In this document: positions 18,225 through 28,059 of the stretch, one piece after another | Layout of the letters: the number at the start of each line of letters is the position of its first letter | How positions within the stretch are numbered: the stretch's first letter is position 1 | NCBI RefSeq assembly: GCF_001311925.1 | Contig: NZ_BBCG01000015.1 | Span: 1-64,000 of the forward strand | From: Cellulosilyticum ruminicola JCM 14822 | GTDB lineage: Bacteria; Bacillota; Clostridia; Lachnospirales; Cellulosilyticaceae | DNA length: 64,000 bases | Direction: 5' to 3' | Position numbers and translations under genes: made by a program | Notes under the pieces: generated by a model | Told to the model about the DNA's origin: nothing | What the model saw: only the letters and a program-made list of their open reading frames with translations | Databases searched by the model: none

Positions 18225-19340
18225 GTTTATTGCGTACCTAAAAGGAATTGAAACTGACATCGGCAAAATGGTCATCATAGGTATTTTTTTGTTTATTGCG
18301 TACCTAAAAGGAATTGAAACGCTTTTAACAATAAACAATGGGTTAGGTCTATTCAGATGTTTATTGCGTACCTAAAAGGAATTGAAACCGTAAAAGATTT
18401 GGCTAAACAACAAAATGTTAAAATCGTTTATTGCGTACCTAAAAGGAATTGAAACTGAATGCTCTTTCTCCATCAGAAGCATATACTACATCATGTTTAT
18501 TGCGTACCTAAAAGGAATTGAAACCATCTATCCTTGCATCTCATACTCTCACGCTCCCAAATTCGTTTATTGCGTACCTAAAAGGAATTGAAACTCAAAC
18601 TTTAAAGGCAGATTTAAGCAAGACATAAAATATGGTTTATTGCGTACCTAAAAGGAATTGAAACGCATAAATGCCATTTGATGTAAGTATACTCGTGTTT
18701 AGTTTATTGCGTACCTAAAAGGAATTGAAACAACTCTTCTTTTGTATCTTCTAACCCCGTATCATTAAAGTTTATTGCGTACCTAAAAGGAATTGAAACT
18801 GATTAACCATTTCTTGAGTATCGAGCATTTGATATGCGTTTATTGCGTACCTAAAAGGAATTGAAACTCTTGCTTGTCCTTATCAGTTACGCATGATCTA
18901 TTAATAGTTTATTGCGTACCTAAAAGGAATTGAAACCTATTCTCGCTTTTATTTTGTAAGTCTTGCTAAATCAGGTTTATTGCGTACCTAAAAGGAATTG
19001 AAACTTGAGCCATTCTATGACTTTTAGTAAATGTTTGCTTCTAGTTTATTGCGTACCTAAAAGGAATTGAAACGTCCTTCAAATCCATATCTATAAGCTG
19101 AAGCTAATAATGTTTATTGCGTACCTAAAAGGAATTGAAACATAAAACTGTTTCTTCTAAATCTGCATTTTCTAAATCTGGTTTATTGCGTACCTAAAAG
19201 GAATTGAAACATAGCATTCTCGAAATTAGTAAATACTCTAGGGAACTCAGTTTATTGCGTACCTAAAAGGAATTGAAACCTAGTATCTTTTAAATTTTTA
19301 GTTGTTACAACTAACCCTGTTTATTGCGTACCTAAAAGGA
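18225..19340 (+). CRISPR. CRISPR array 3: 17 repeats (last truncated), 16 spacers
   Basis: The 30-bp repeat GTTTATTGCGTACC-TAAAA-GGAATTGAAAC differs from array 1 at one base (TAAAA for TATAA). Starts are 18225, 18291, 18359, 18426, 18495, 18565, 18635, 18702, 18770, 18838, 18907, 18975, 19044, 19112, 19181, 19250 and 19319. Spacers are 36-40 bases. The last repeat stops after 22 bases, where a terminator stem begins. It lies directly downstream of the type III operon. Confidence 0.98.
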
Positions 19341-19342
19341 GT

Positions 19343-19397
19343 AAAGCCCCTAAATAATATAAGCATTTTATCTGCTTTATTATTTAGGGCTTTTTTC
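19343..19397 (+). terminator. Terminator closing array 3
   Basis: The stem AAAGCCCCTAAATAATA / TATTATTTAGGGCTTTTTT begins two bases after the truncated last repeat. It also separates the CRISPR island from clpP. Confidence 0.8.
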
Positions 19398-19421
19398 TTT
19401 TTATATTGTTCATATTGCACA

Positions 19422-19450
19422 TTGAAAATCTTTCCCTCAAAATCTATAAT
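19422..19450 (+). promoter_or_regulatory. Sigma-A promoter of clpP
   Basis: TTGAAA (19422-19427) and TATAAT (19445-19450) are separated by 17 bases and lie 37 bases before the clpP start. No heat-shock operator repeat was seen next to it. Confidence 0.6.
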
Positions 19451-19486
19451 AAAATTAATTTATCATATTTATAAGGAGGGACGGCA

Positions 19487-20071
19487 ATGGCGTATGTACC
19501 ATATGTAGTGCAGCAAACTTCTAAGGGTGAGAGAAGTTATGATATTTATTCTAGATTGCTTGCGGATAGAATTATTATTTTGGGTGATGAGGTAAATGAT
19601 GAGACTGCTCAGTCTGTTGTGAGTCAGTTATTATTTTTGGAGGCTGAGGATCCGGATAAGGATATTTGTTTATATATTAATAGTCCTGGTGGGTCTGTAA
19701 CGGCTGGGTATGCCATTTATGATACAATGCAGCTCATTAAGTGTGATGTATCAACGATTTGTATGGGGATGGCTGCTAGCTTTGGAGCTTTCTTATTAGC
19801 TGGAGGTGCTAAGGGCAAACGTTATGCACTGCCTAATGCAGAGATTATGATTCACCAGCCATTATCAAGTGGTATTCAAGGGCAAGCTACAGACATTGAG
19901 ATTTCAGCTAGAAATATGATGAAAACTAAAGAACGTTTAACACGTATTTTAGCAGAGAACTGTGGCAAAACAGTAGAGGAAGTTTTAAGAGATACAGATC
20001 GTGATAACTTTATGACAGCCCAAGAAGCAAAGGAATATGGACTAATTGATGAGATTATTACTCATAAATAA
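19487..20071 (+). CDS. clpP: ATP-dependent Clp protease proteolytic subunit
   Basis: 194 residues, the usual ClpP length. The catalytic Ser98 is in [12 protein letters not shown], His is in [17 protein letters not shown] and Asp in [19 protein letters not shown]. It forms the two-ring protease chamber that works with ClpX/ClpC ATPases. It stands alone, without the tig or clpX neighbours common elsewhere, so this may be the main copy or a paralogue. The ATG at 19487 has AAGGAGG 8 bases upstream. Confidence 0.96.
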   Translation: MAYVPYVVQQTSKGERSYDIYSRLLADRIIILGDEVNDETAQSVVSQLLFLEAEDPDKDICLYINSPGGSVTAGYAIYDTMQLIKCDVSTICMGMAASFGAFLLAGGAKGKRYALPNAEIMIHQPLSSGIQGQATDIEISARNMMKTKERLTRILAENCGKTVEEVLRDTDRDNFMTAQEAKEYGLIDEIITHK

Positions 20072-20108
20072 AAGGTAAAAGTAATAGATTAAAATCATAA
20101 TATAAATA

Positions 20109-20155
20109 AAAACCCTCAAGGAACTACAAGTATAAGTAAGTTCCTTGGGGGTTTT
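20109..20155 (+). terminator. Terminator after clpP
   Basis: AAAACCCTCAAGGAACT pairs with AGTTCCTTGGGGGTTTT around a 13-nt loop, 38 bases after the clpP stop. Confidence 0.75.
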
Positions 20156-20209
20156 GCAATATATCTTCTTAAGCTATCGTAATATAACTAAATTATATAT
20201 CTTAACAGC

Positions 20210-22432
20210 TTAGGCAGAATGGTTTTCTTTTAAAGTTTCTTCTGGAGCGTTATCTTTTGACGTCATAGATTCTTGCTCTATTAGACTTTCTTGTTCTATT
20301 AGACTTTCTTGTTCTGCTAGGCTTTCTTGTGTTGCTTGAGTTTCTTGCATTTCTAAGTTGTCATGGGCGGCTAAATCGGATAGGTTGTCTTGCGCCTCTA
20401 GATTGAAATAGGTGAGGCTTTGTTTGAGTGTTTCGGCAGCTCCTGTGAGGTCTTGGATTTGGCTTGCTAGGCTATCCATAGAAGTAGATACTTCTTCAGA
20501 AGAAGTATCTACTTCTTGTGAGGAAGAAGCTGTTTCTTCTGAGATAGCAGCAATTTCATCCATGTTTTCGATTACGATATTTTTACTTGTAATCATTTGG
20601 CTATTAAGATTATCGATTTCGTAAATCTTTGTAATAAGGTTTGCTATAGAAGCGAGAATGTTGTGGAAGACATTTTCTGTTTCTGTGATAGCGTGTGCCT
20701 GTTCTTCTTGGAGTGCATTGCTTTCTTCAAGAGAAGTATTGGCTTGTTCGGCTTTGCGGTAGATTTCATCTACGATGGCTTTGATTTCATCAGTTGATTT
20801 TTTAGAAGCCTCAGAGAGTTTGCGAATTTCTTCGGCAACTACGGCGAAACCTTTACCGCTTTCTCCAGCACGGGCTGCTTCGATGCTAGCGTTAAGGGAA
20901 AGGAGGTTTGTCTGATTGGTAATGCTAATGATTGCATCAGACATATAGCTGATTTTATGGATGCTTTCTGTCATTTCTTTAAAGAAGTTATAAGCTGTAA
21001 GTGAGATTTTCTGTGCATGAGCTGAAGTGGCATTTAAAGTTTTAAGCATGTCTAAACCAGTGTTGCTAAGTTTTTGTGTATCGGTAGACATAGCTCTTAC
21101 ATCTGAAGTATGATTTTTTGTTGCATCTAATTGCTGAGCTAAGTTTTCAACTTGGATATTTATGTCTTGTAAGCTTTCAGCTTGTTGTGTCGTACCAATA
21201 GAGATTTCTTCGATAGCTACTTTTACATTATTTGAAACCTCATGTGTATGGGTCATGATAGTGCCAAGTTCGTTACAGGTGTTAAAAATAGTTTGTGCTG
21301 TATGATCTACGTTGTAAATTAAACTAGAGATATTTGTAATCATATCGTTAATATGTACGCTTAAAGTATGAAATTCATCGTGACCACCAATCACAGGCTG
21401 TGGTGTGAAATTACCTTTTGCCACTTGATTAATCATATTACCTAAACGATTAAATTTCTTTTTAATAGATTTAATAACTGGAATGATTACAAGGAAGCTA
21501 ATAATGACCGCAAAGACACTTACAATAAGTGTTCTAATAGAAAGTTTTGTTAAACTTGATGTGATTTCTTTCTCATTGAGCATACCAATAAGTTTCCAAC
21601 CTGTAATAGGTTCTGTAAGACTTGTAATATAGTAGTTATTTCCATTGATATTGGTTGTTAAACTTACGGCTTCATCAGCACTTAATCTTGGCCAGAAATC
21701 TAGCATACTAAATCCAGCAAAATCTACATCTTTATTAGGTGGGGTAACCAATATGCTACCAGAATTATTTACAAGATATACGTAGCCAGTATTGAGTAAT
21801 TTAATATTATTAAAAAGGGTACTGAATTCATCGAAATCGATATCAATAGCAATGACTCCAACAACTTTGCCAGCTGATTTTACGCAGCGGCTTACAGTAA
21901 TGACCTGCTTACCATAAGTTGTTGAAAGATAAGGATCTGTACAGATTGCAGCATTTGTATCATTATCCTTATTATTGAGTGCTGAAACATACCAAGGTTC
22001 ATAAGCACTATTGACATTTTCTTTCAATGAACTTTTATATTTTGTAGTATCGCCACTTTTAGAAGCATCTACTGCTAAGAGTCTGCCGTTTTCAGTAATA
22101 TAAGCACAGCGGACAGCACTAGGGAGTGCTTTAAGGGCAGCGACTAAAGAATCTCCTGCAATAATTAAATTAGATTCTACTAAATCAGGATTTTCTAAAT
22201 GTTGTATTTCACTTTTTTCAGCTAATAGATTAACTTGCTGATAAAGAGAGTTTAAATAAATTTCAAAGCCATTTTTACTTTCTTGTAAAGTTTGCACACT
22301 AGCAAGTTGTGTAGTGTTTTGCAGAAGTGTTTTAGACGTGTGATAAGTAAGTAGACCTATAATAGAGGCTGAAACAACAAGACTTAAAATGAAAAATGAG
22401 ATAATTTTTTGTATGATGCTAATGTTTTTCAT
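20210..22432 (-). CDS. Methyl-accepting chemotaxis protein with double-Cache sensor
   Basis: 740 residues. There is a membrane segment at about 9-32, a periplasmic-side dCache sensor (about 35-280, with [10 protein letters not shown] and [13 protein letters not shown]), a second membrane segment at about 298-320 and a HAMP domain. The signalling helix bundle carries the diagnostic hairpin [21 protein letters not shown]. The tail after the bundle is Glu-rich with tandem ESLIEQ repeats (DNA repeat at about 20267-20332). It senses an outside ligand and controls CheA. It is a single-gene unit with AGGAGG before the ATG. No chemotaxis genes adjoin it, so the ligand cannot be guessed. Confidence 0.93.
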   Translation of the reverse strand: MKNISIIQKIISFFILSLVVSASIIGLLTYHTSKTLLQNTTQLASVQTLQESKNGFEIYLNSLYQQVNLLAEKSEIQHLENPDLVESNLIIAGDSLVAALKALPSAVRCAYITENGRLLAVDASKSGDTTKYKSSLKENVNSAYEPWYVSALNNKDNDTNAAICTDPYLSTTYGKQVITVSRCVKSAGKVVGVIAIDIDFDEFSTLFNNIKLLNTGYVYLVNNSGSILVTPPNKDVDFAGFSMLDFWPRLSADEAVSLTTNINGNNYYITSLTEPITGWKLIGMLNEKEITSSLTKLSIRTLIVSVFAVIISFLVIIPVIKSIKKKFNRLGNMINQVAKGNFTPQPVIGGHDEFHTLSVHINDMITNISSLIYNVDHTAQTIFNTCNELGTIMTHTHEVSNNVKVAIEEISIGTTQQAESLQDINIQVENLAQQLDATKNHTSDVRAMSTDTQKLSNTGLDMLKTLNATSAHAQKISLTAYNFFKEMTESIHKISYMSDAIISITNQTNLLSLNASIEAARAGESGKGFAVVAEEIRKLSEASKKSTDEIKAIVDEIYRKAEQANTSLEESNALQEEQAHAITETENVFHNILASIANLITKIYEIDNLNSQMITSKNIVIENMDEIAAISEETASSSQEVDTSSEEVSTSMDSLASQIQDLTGAAETLKQSLTYFNLEAQDNLSDLAAHDNLEMQETQATQESLAEQESLIEQESLIEQESMTSKDNAPEETLKENHSA

Positions 22433-22562
22433 GAAAACCTCCTATTTAGTTATGAATGTTTATAAAATATATACAATTATAATTCTATCATAAATGGAAA
22501 AATAAAAAAATGTAAAAATTACGGAAGTTGTAGGGTGAATTTTAGATAAATAGAATTAATTG

Positions 22563-22607
22563 TAAAAACTGCTGAGAAAATTGTAATTTTCATCGGCAGT
22601 TTTTTAA
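22563..22607. terminator. Orphan terminator-like hairpin
   Basis: AAAACTGCTGAGAAAATT pairs with AATTTTCATCGGCAGTTTTTT with small mismatches, and a T-run follows. It lies upstream of the minus-strand chemoreceptor with no plus-strand gene before it, so it may be left from a lost gene. Confidence 0.4.
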
Positions 22608-22637
22608 TAGATATATGTTAATAGGTTAGCATATGGC

Positions 22638-22803
22638 TTAGATTATTCTAAAGTAAAGATATGATACAGGCAAAAGTAAGCAGCAGTCTTACTGTGTTTT
22701 TTAAAGAGCTTTTTTGGAGAGGCCTTTATGAGTGGCAGGAAGAAGGCTGTTATAAGTGACCCAAAGAGCCAAGATTGCCACCAATCAAGCCTCTTTTTTA
22801 TAC
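22638..22803 (+). ncRNA. Candidate small structured RNA
   Basis: A possible promoter (TTAGAT, 16 bases, TATGAT at 22638-22665) is followed by a multi-part stem. AGAGGC (22718) pairs with GCCTCT (22789), GTGGCA (22732) with TGCCAC (22776), and GGCT (22745) with AGCC (22767). The pairs are separated by purine-rich internal loops and end in TTTTTT. No reading frame explains it and no known RNA family is recognised. It may be an independent sRNA or a cis element ahead of the marR operon, which has its own promoter downstream. Confidence 0.35.
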
Positions 22804-22836
22804 AAACCTTATTTTTTCAACACCCAGTTCCAGTCA

Positions 22837-22930
22837 TAAAAAGTGCAAATCTTAACCAGTAGCCCACGAGCTCGATAGGTTATTTTCCTATATCAAGTGG
22901 AAGAGTTAGTCAAAAATTTAGCACTTTTTA
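22837..22930. other. Perfect 10-bp inverted repeat with long loop
   Basis: TAAAAAGTGC and GCACTTTTTA flank 74 bases and end directly before the marR promoter. It could be a terminator or an operator pair; nothing decides between these. Confidence 0.35.
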
Positions 22931-22933
22931 AGA

Positions 22934-22978
22934 TTGACGCCATTTCCATTTTCTAATATAATATGTTAGCATGCTAAC
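22934..22978 (+). promoter_or_regulatory. marR-ABC operon promoter with palindromic operator
   Basis: TTGACG (22934-22939), a 17-base spacer and TATAAT (22957-22962) form a near-consensus sigma-A promoter. The perfect 14-bp palindrome GTTAGCATGCTAAC (22965-22978) overlaps the expected start of transcription. This is the classic place for autorepression by the MarR protein encoded next. Confidence 0.75.
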
Positions 22979-23023
22979 AATTAAGTTACAGTCAAATGTT
23001 TTCGCATAGGAGGTGAGGGCAAA

Positions 23024-23455
23024 GTGAAAGGGGGCATAGGATTTGAAATCCGTGTATTAGCTAACTTAATTAAAAGGAATGTAGGTAATTTACCAGCTTT
23101 AAAGGCAGCAGAGAGTATAACAGGTATACACTGCTGGATGATTGGTTATATTTACGAACGCCAAGGAGAAGATGTGTACCAAAAGGATATAGAAGAGCGA
23201 TTTTCTATTAGACGTTCTACTGCAACCACCATATTACAACGCATGGAAAAAAATGGTCTTATTGTTCGCTGCCCAGTAGCTCATGATGCGAGACTTAAGA
23301 AGTTGGAACTTACAGAGAAAGCTATTAAGCTTCAAGAACAAATCAATCTTGAAATAGAAGCTTTTGAAGAAAGGTTAGTAGCAGGCCTTAACGAAGGAGA
23401 GAGACAAATATTCCATGAGATTATGGATAAACTTAAACATAATTTAGAAGGCTAA
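23024..23455 (+). CDS. MarR-family transcriptional regulator
   Basis: 143 residues. The winged-helix core is QKDIEERFSIRRSTATTILQ, then RMEKNGLIVRCPVAHDARLKKLELTEKA, the MarR recognition helix and wing. The start is GTG at 23024 with AGGAGGTGAG at 23008. It is the first gene before two ABC exporter genes, and a palindrome overlaps its promoter. It most likely represses its own operon and releases on drug or ligand binding. Confidence 0.9.
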   Translation: MKGGIGFEIRVLANLIKRNVGNLPALKAAESITGIHCWMIGYIYERQGEDVYQKDIEERFSIRRSTATTILQRMEKNGLIVRCPVAHDARLKKLELTEKAIKLQEQINLEIEAFEERLVAGLNEGERQIFHEIMDKLKHNLEG

Positions 23456-23487
23456 CAAATAATGAAATATTATATAAGGAGGTCGCT

Positions 23488-25221
23488 ATGATTAAAAAAT
23501 TAGCAGGCTGTATCAGAGAGTACAAAAAAGCATCGCTTTTAACGCCGCTATTCATGGTCTTAGAAGTTACCATGGAAGTAATCATTCCTATATTAATGGC
23601 AAAGCTTATTGATATGGGTATTGATCAAGGCGATATGGGCTATATTGCTAAAATGGGTATTATTTTAGTAGTATCATGTGTGATGTCATTAAGCTTCGGT
23701 GCCCTTTCTGGGAAATTTGCGGCGATTGCGTCGGCAGGTTTTGCAAAGAATCTAAGACATGACATGTACTATAATGTACAAAACTTCTCATTCTCAAATA
23801 TTGATAAGTTTTCAAGCGCAAGTATTGTAACACGTTTAACAACGGATGTTACAAATGTACAAAATTCATATCAGATGATTATAAGAATAGCAGTACGTGC
23901 ACCAATGATTTTAATCTTTTCATTAGCAATGGCATTTACAATTAGTGCAAAACTTGCGTTTATCTTCTTAATCACAATTCCAATTTTAGGTAGCGGTTTA
24001 TTCTTTATTATTCACAAGGTTTACCCAATCTTTGAAAAAATATTCCGCACATATGATAAGCTAAATAACGTTGTACAAGAGAACTTACACGGAATTCGCG
24101 TTGTTAAATCTTTCGTTAGAGAAGATGTAGAAGAAAAGAAATTCACAGATATCTCAAATGAGATTTATTCTGACTTTACAAGAGCAGAGAAAACTATTGC
24201 TTTCAATGGTCCGCTTATGCAATTTTCAATATACTTATGTATGATTTTAATTTCTTGGTTTGGTGCAAGATTAATCGTAGGTGGTGAGCTTACAACTGGC
24301 GAGCTTATGAGTCTTATTACTTATGCAATGCAAATCTTAATGGGACTTATGATGCTTTCTATAGTATTCGTTATGATTATTATTTCTGAAGCATCAGCTA
24401 AAAGAATTGTAGAAATTTTAGATGAACAAAGTGACTTAACAAATGGTGCAAACCCTATTAAAGAAATAAAAGATGGTAGCATTAAATTTGAAGATGTTAA
24501 CTTTAGTTATGCAAAACGTAAAGATAAATTATGTCTTAGTAATGTAAATATTGATATCAAATCTGGTGAAACAGTTGGTGTTATCGGTGGTACAGGTAGC
24601 TCAAAGTCAAGCTTTGTACAACTTATTCCACGTTTATATGATGTTACAGAAGGTAAAGTAACAGTTGGCGGCGTAGACGTTAGAAATTATGATATTGAAT
24701 CACTTCGTAATGAAGTAGCAATGGTACTACAAAAGAATGTACTATTCTCAGGAACTATTAAAGAAAATTTACGTTGGGGTAATGAAAACGCAACTGACGA
24801 AGAATTAATCCACGTATGTAAACTTGCGCAAGCTCATGATTTCGTGACTACTTTCCCAGAAGGTTATGATACACATATTGAACAAGGTGGAACGAACGTA
24901 TCAGGTGGTCAAAAACAAAGACTTTGTATTGCAAGAGCACTTCTTAAAAAACCTAAAATCCTTATTTTAGATGACTCTACAAGTGCGGTAGATACAAAAA
25001 CAGATGCACTTATTCGTAAGGCATTTGCAGAGGAAATTCCAAATACAACTAAAATTATTATTGCACAACGTATTTCTTCTATTGAACATGCAGATAAGAT
25101 TATCGTTCTTGATAATGGTAAAATAGATGCAGTAGGTACACATGAAGAATTACTTAAATCTAATGCAATCTATCAAGAAGTTTATACTTCTCAAACTAAG
25201 GGAGGTGAAGATCATGAGTAA
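23488..25221 (+). CDS. ABC exporter half-transporter with degenerate ATPase site
   Basis: 577 residues: six membrane helices (about 20-300), then the nucleotide-binding domain. Walker A is the variant GGTGSSKSS, the signature is VSGGQKQRLCIARALL, and Walker B is ILILDDSTSAVD with Asp where the catalytic Glu normally stands. This is the pattern of the degenerate partner in heterodimeric multidrug exporters. Its stop overlaps the start of the second half-transporter by 8 bases, so the two are made together. It is probably drug efflux under MarR control. Confidence 0.92.
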   Translation: MIKKLAGCIREYKKASLLTPLFMVLEVTMEVIIPILMAKLIDMGIDQGDMGYIAKMGIILVVSCVMSLSFGALSGKFAAIASAGFAKNLRHDMYYNVQNFSFSNIDKFSSASIVTRLTTDVTNVQNSYQMIIRIAVRAPMILIFSLAMAFTISAKLAFIFLITIPILGSGLFFIIHKVYPIFEKIFRTYDKLNNVVQENLHGIRVVKSFVREDVEEKKFTDISNEIYSDFTRAEKTIAFNGPLMQFSIYLCMILISWFGARLIVGGELTTGELMSLITYAMQILMGLMMLSIVFVMIIISEASAKRIVEILDEQSDLTNGANPIKEIKDGSIKFEDVNFSYAKRKDKLCLSNVNIDIKSGETVGVIGGTGSSKSSFVQLIPRLYDVTEGKVTVGGVDVRNYDIESLRNEVAMVLQKNVLFSGTIKENLRWGNENATDEELIHVCKLAQAHDFVTTFPEGYDTHIEQGGTNVSGGQKQRLCIARALLKKPKILILDDSTSAVDTKTDALIRKAFAEEIPNTTKIIIAQRISSIEHADKIIVLDNGKIDAVGTHEELLKSNAIYQEVYTSQTKGGEDHE

Positions 25222-27088
25222 AGGTGGTCCAGAACAAAAACCAGATAAAGCAACTACGAAGCGTTTATTAGGTTACCTTGGTAATTATAAATTACAATTT
25301 ATTACGGTACTCGTATGTATCTTAATTAGTGCCTTAGTAGGTGTAGCAAGTTCAATGTTCTTAAAGACACTTATTGATAGCTATATTGCACCATTACTTT
25401 TAGAAGCAAATCCTGTATTTGATGGTTTATTAAGAGCAATCTTAATAATGGCAGGTATTTATATAGTAGGTATTATAGCAACTTACGTTTATAATTATTT
25501 AATGGTATTTATTGCACAAGGTATTTTAAAAGAAATTCGTGATACAATGTTTGCACATATGCAAAAACTCCCTATTCGTTACTTTGATACACATACACAT
25601 GGGGATATCATGAGTCATTATACAAATGATACAGATACATTAAGACAAATGCTTTCACAAAGTATTCCACAAGTATTCTCATCTGTTATTACAATCGTAT
25701 CAGTGTTCTGTGCGATGGTATACACAAGTGTCTACTTAACAATTTTTGTTATTGTTACTATATTCTTAATGCTACAAGTGACTAAAAAAGTTGGTGGAAA
25801 CAGTGCTAAATATTTTATGCAACAACAACAAGCAATTGGTCAATTAAATGGTTTCATTGAAGAAATGATTCATGGTCAAAAGGTTGTAAAAGTATTTTGC
25901 CATGAAGAAAAAGCAAAGGCAGACTTCGATAAATTAAACGAAGGGCTTTGTGAAAATGCAACACAGGCAAATACCTTTGCGAATATTCTTATGCCTATTA
26001 TGGCTAACCTCGGAAACTTACAATTTGTTTTAATTGCTACATTAGGAGGATTCCTTACACTTAAAGGTGTAGGTGGACTTACAATTGGTGGACTTGTTGC
26101 CTTCTTACAACTTAGTAGAAGTTTCGCAATGCCTATCGGACAAGTAGCACAACAAACTAATGCGATTGTTATGGCGCTTGCAGGGGCAAAACGTATCTTC
26201 AAAGTAATGGACGAAGCACCAGAAACAGATGAAGGATATGTAACATTAGTTAACGCAAAATACGAAGGCGAAAACTTAGTAGAAACACCGCAGCAAACAG
26301 GCATCTGGGCTTGGAAACATCCACACAGTGATGGCACAGTAACTTATACAAAGCTTGAAGGGGATGTAACACTTAATGAAGTAGACTTCGGATATGTAGA
26401 AAATAAAATTGTACTTCACGATATTTCTCTTGAAGCACTTCCAGGCGAAAAGGTTGCTTTCGTAGGTTCTACAGGAGCTGGTAAAACAACTATTACTAAC
26501 CTTATTAACCGTTTCTATGATATTGCTGATGGTAAAATCCGTTACGATGGTATCAATATCAACAAAATCAAAAAAGACGATTTACGTCGTTCATTAGGGG
26601 TAGTACTTCAAGAAGTTAACCTCTTCACAGGAACAGTTATGGAAAACATCCGTTACGGTAAAATGGATGCAACAGATGAAGAATGTATTAATGCAGCAAA
26701 ACTTGCTAATGCACATGACTTTATCACTAGACTTCCAGAAGGCTACAACACAGTACTTTCTGGAGATGGTTCAGGATTATCACAAGGTCAAAGACAACTT
26801 ATCTCTATCGCTAGAGCAGCAGTTGCCAACCCACCAGTAATGATCCTCGACGAAGCAACATCAAGTATTGATACACGTACAGAAGCAATCGTTCAAAGAG
26901 GTATGGATGCTTTAATGCACGGACGTACAGTATTTGTAATTGCACACAGACTTTCAACAGTTAAAAACTCAGATGATATCATGGTACTTGAACAAGGTAG
27001 AATTATCGAAAAAGGTAACCATGAGGAACTTCTCGCAAAACATGGTAAATATTATCAACTATACACTGGAGCTTTCGAGCTTGAGTAA
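25214..27088 (+). CDS. ABC exporter half-transporter with canonical ATPase site
   Basis: 624 residues: N-terminal membrane domain (about 25-320), then an ATPase with Walker A STGAGKTT, signature LSQGQRQLISIARAA and Walker B VMILDEATSSID including the catalytic Glu. It pairs with the preceding gene to give one working ATP site. The ATG at 25214 has GGAGGTGA just upstream; earlier in-frame starts lie inside the previous gene. A roughly 45-residue insertion before the ATPase (QQTGIWAWKHPHSDGTV) is usual in this partner type. Confidence 0.93.
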   Translation: MSKGGPEQKPDKATTKRLLGYLGNYKLQFITVLVCILISALVGVASSMFLKTLIDSYIAPLLLEANPVFDGLLRAILIMAGIYIVGIIATYVYNYLMVFIAQGILKEIRDTMFAHMQKLPIRYFDTHTHGDIMSHYTNDTDTLRQMLSQSIPQVFSSVITIVSVFCAMVYTSVYLTIFVIVTIFLMLQVTKKVGGNSAKYFMQQQQAIGQLNGFIEEMIHGQKVVKVFCHEEKAKADFDKLNEGLCENATQANTFANILMPIMANLGNLQFVLIATLGGFLTLKGVGGLTIGGLVAFLQLSRSFAMPIGQVAQQTNAIVMALAGAKRIFKVMDEAPETDEGYVTLVNAKYEGENLVETPQQTGIWAWKHPHSDGTVTYTKLEGDVTLNEVDFGYVENKIVLHDISLEALPGEKVAFVGSTGAGKTTITNLINRFYDIADGKIRYDGININKIKKDDLRRSLGVVLQEVNLFTGTVMENIRYGKMDATDEECINAAKLANAHDFITRLPEGYNTVLSGDGSGLSQGQRQLISIARAAVANPPVMILDEATSSIDTRTEAIVQRGMDALMHGRTVFVIAHRLSTVKNSDDIMVLEQGRIIEKGNHEELLAKHGKYYQLYTGAFELE

Positions 27089-27112
27089 TTAAGAGTTGGG
27101 ATAACTCAAAGA

Positions 27113-27184
27113 ATTGCCCCTGTATCTAGGGATGCTAGTTACATTTAGTAGTACAGCATTCAACTAGATATAGAGGCTTTTTTA
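27113..27184 (+). terminator. Terminator of the marR-ABC operon
   Basis: GCCCCTGTATCTAG pairs with CTAGATATAGAGGC around a 35-nt loop, followed by TTTTTTAT. The stretch from here to 27,580 holds no recognisable gene, only a promoter-like TTGACT-16-TATAAC (27524-27551) facing the pseudogene that follows. Confidence 0.65.
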
Positions 27185-27578
27185 TAGTAAAACTTGGTTA
27201 CTTGTAGGGAAAGAAAAGAATTTGAGTGGAGAGGAGATAACGTTGTCATATATGATTTAGAGAAAAAACAAGCAGTAGAAGATTTATCCGGTATTGCATA
27301 CTTTAATATTTAGTTATTAACAATATAGCATAAATATAAAGAAATAGAATTCTTAAAAAGATTTAACTAATAATACTCTAATTTGAAAAATAACAAACAC
27401 GTTTAACGACATTTCTTAAGGATTAGGGCTATAATAAATTTAATAACTTAACTAAGAGGCTAAAATAAGCCGGACATATAAAATAAGCAGAAGCTATACA
27501 GTAAGTTATTTAGGTTTTGTGATTTGACTTATAAGAGGCAAGAAATATAACACTATAGAAACTTGGAGGAGATTTAAT

Positions 27579-28000
27579 TAGTAGTAGACACACAGCAGCA
27601 TGATGATGGGCCAAATGAAGCATTAACTATAGGTAATCCAAGCTTTGAAATATATGAAGGCTTTGCACCTAATAAAGGTGAAAAAGTCTTTGATAAGTGT
27701 GTAAATAGTGCTTTTAGAGATACGGGGCTTTTAGAATACTTAAAGGATAAGCATGAACAGGAGATTATCCTTGTAGGACTTCAAACGGATTATTGTATAG
27801 ATACCACAGTGAAATGCGGCTTTGAACATGGCTTTAAGATGATTGTACCATCTTTTGCAAATACCACAGTAGATAATGCCTTTATGACTGGAAAGCAAAG
27901 CTATAAATATCATAATGAACATATGTGGCCTAGAAGATATGCCCAGTGCATTTCAGTAGAAGAGGCTAGACATAAAATGAGAAATAGATTTATAAAATAG
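27579..28000 (+). pseudogene. Decayed isochorismatase-family cysteine hydrolase
   Basis: The frame from VVDTQ (27581) to the stop reads like the isochorismatase family: QHDDGP, FEIYEGFAP, EKVFDKCVNSAFRDTGL, and the catalytic VGLQTDYCIDTTVK with Cys. The expected ATG before VVDTQ is destroyed (TAATTAGTAGTAG). About 35 residues are missing between VVDTQ and QHDDGP, where the family has a helix and the strand before HDD. A good ribosome site (GGAGGAG) is still present. Loss of start plus an internal deletion points to a real pseudogene. Confidence 0.7.
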
Positions 28001-28059
28001 GCATAAAAAACAATATGCCTGTAGATAATAAGGGGAAAATGCAAGAAAGAGGCATCCTT

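Noticed and set aside
1-19340. Type I interference genes (cas3, cas8, cas5)
   Set aside because: cas6, cas4-cas1-cas2 and the repeat type would suit type I-B, but no such effector gene is present in the window. They may lie upstream of position 1.
19302-19508. 68-codon frame across the end of array 3
   Set aside because: It spans a spacer, the truncated repeat, a terminator and the clpP promoter.
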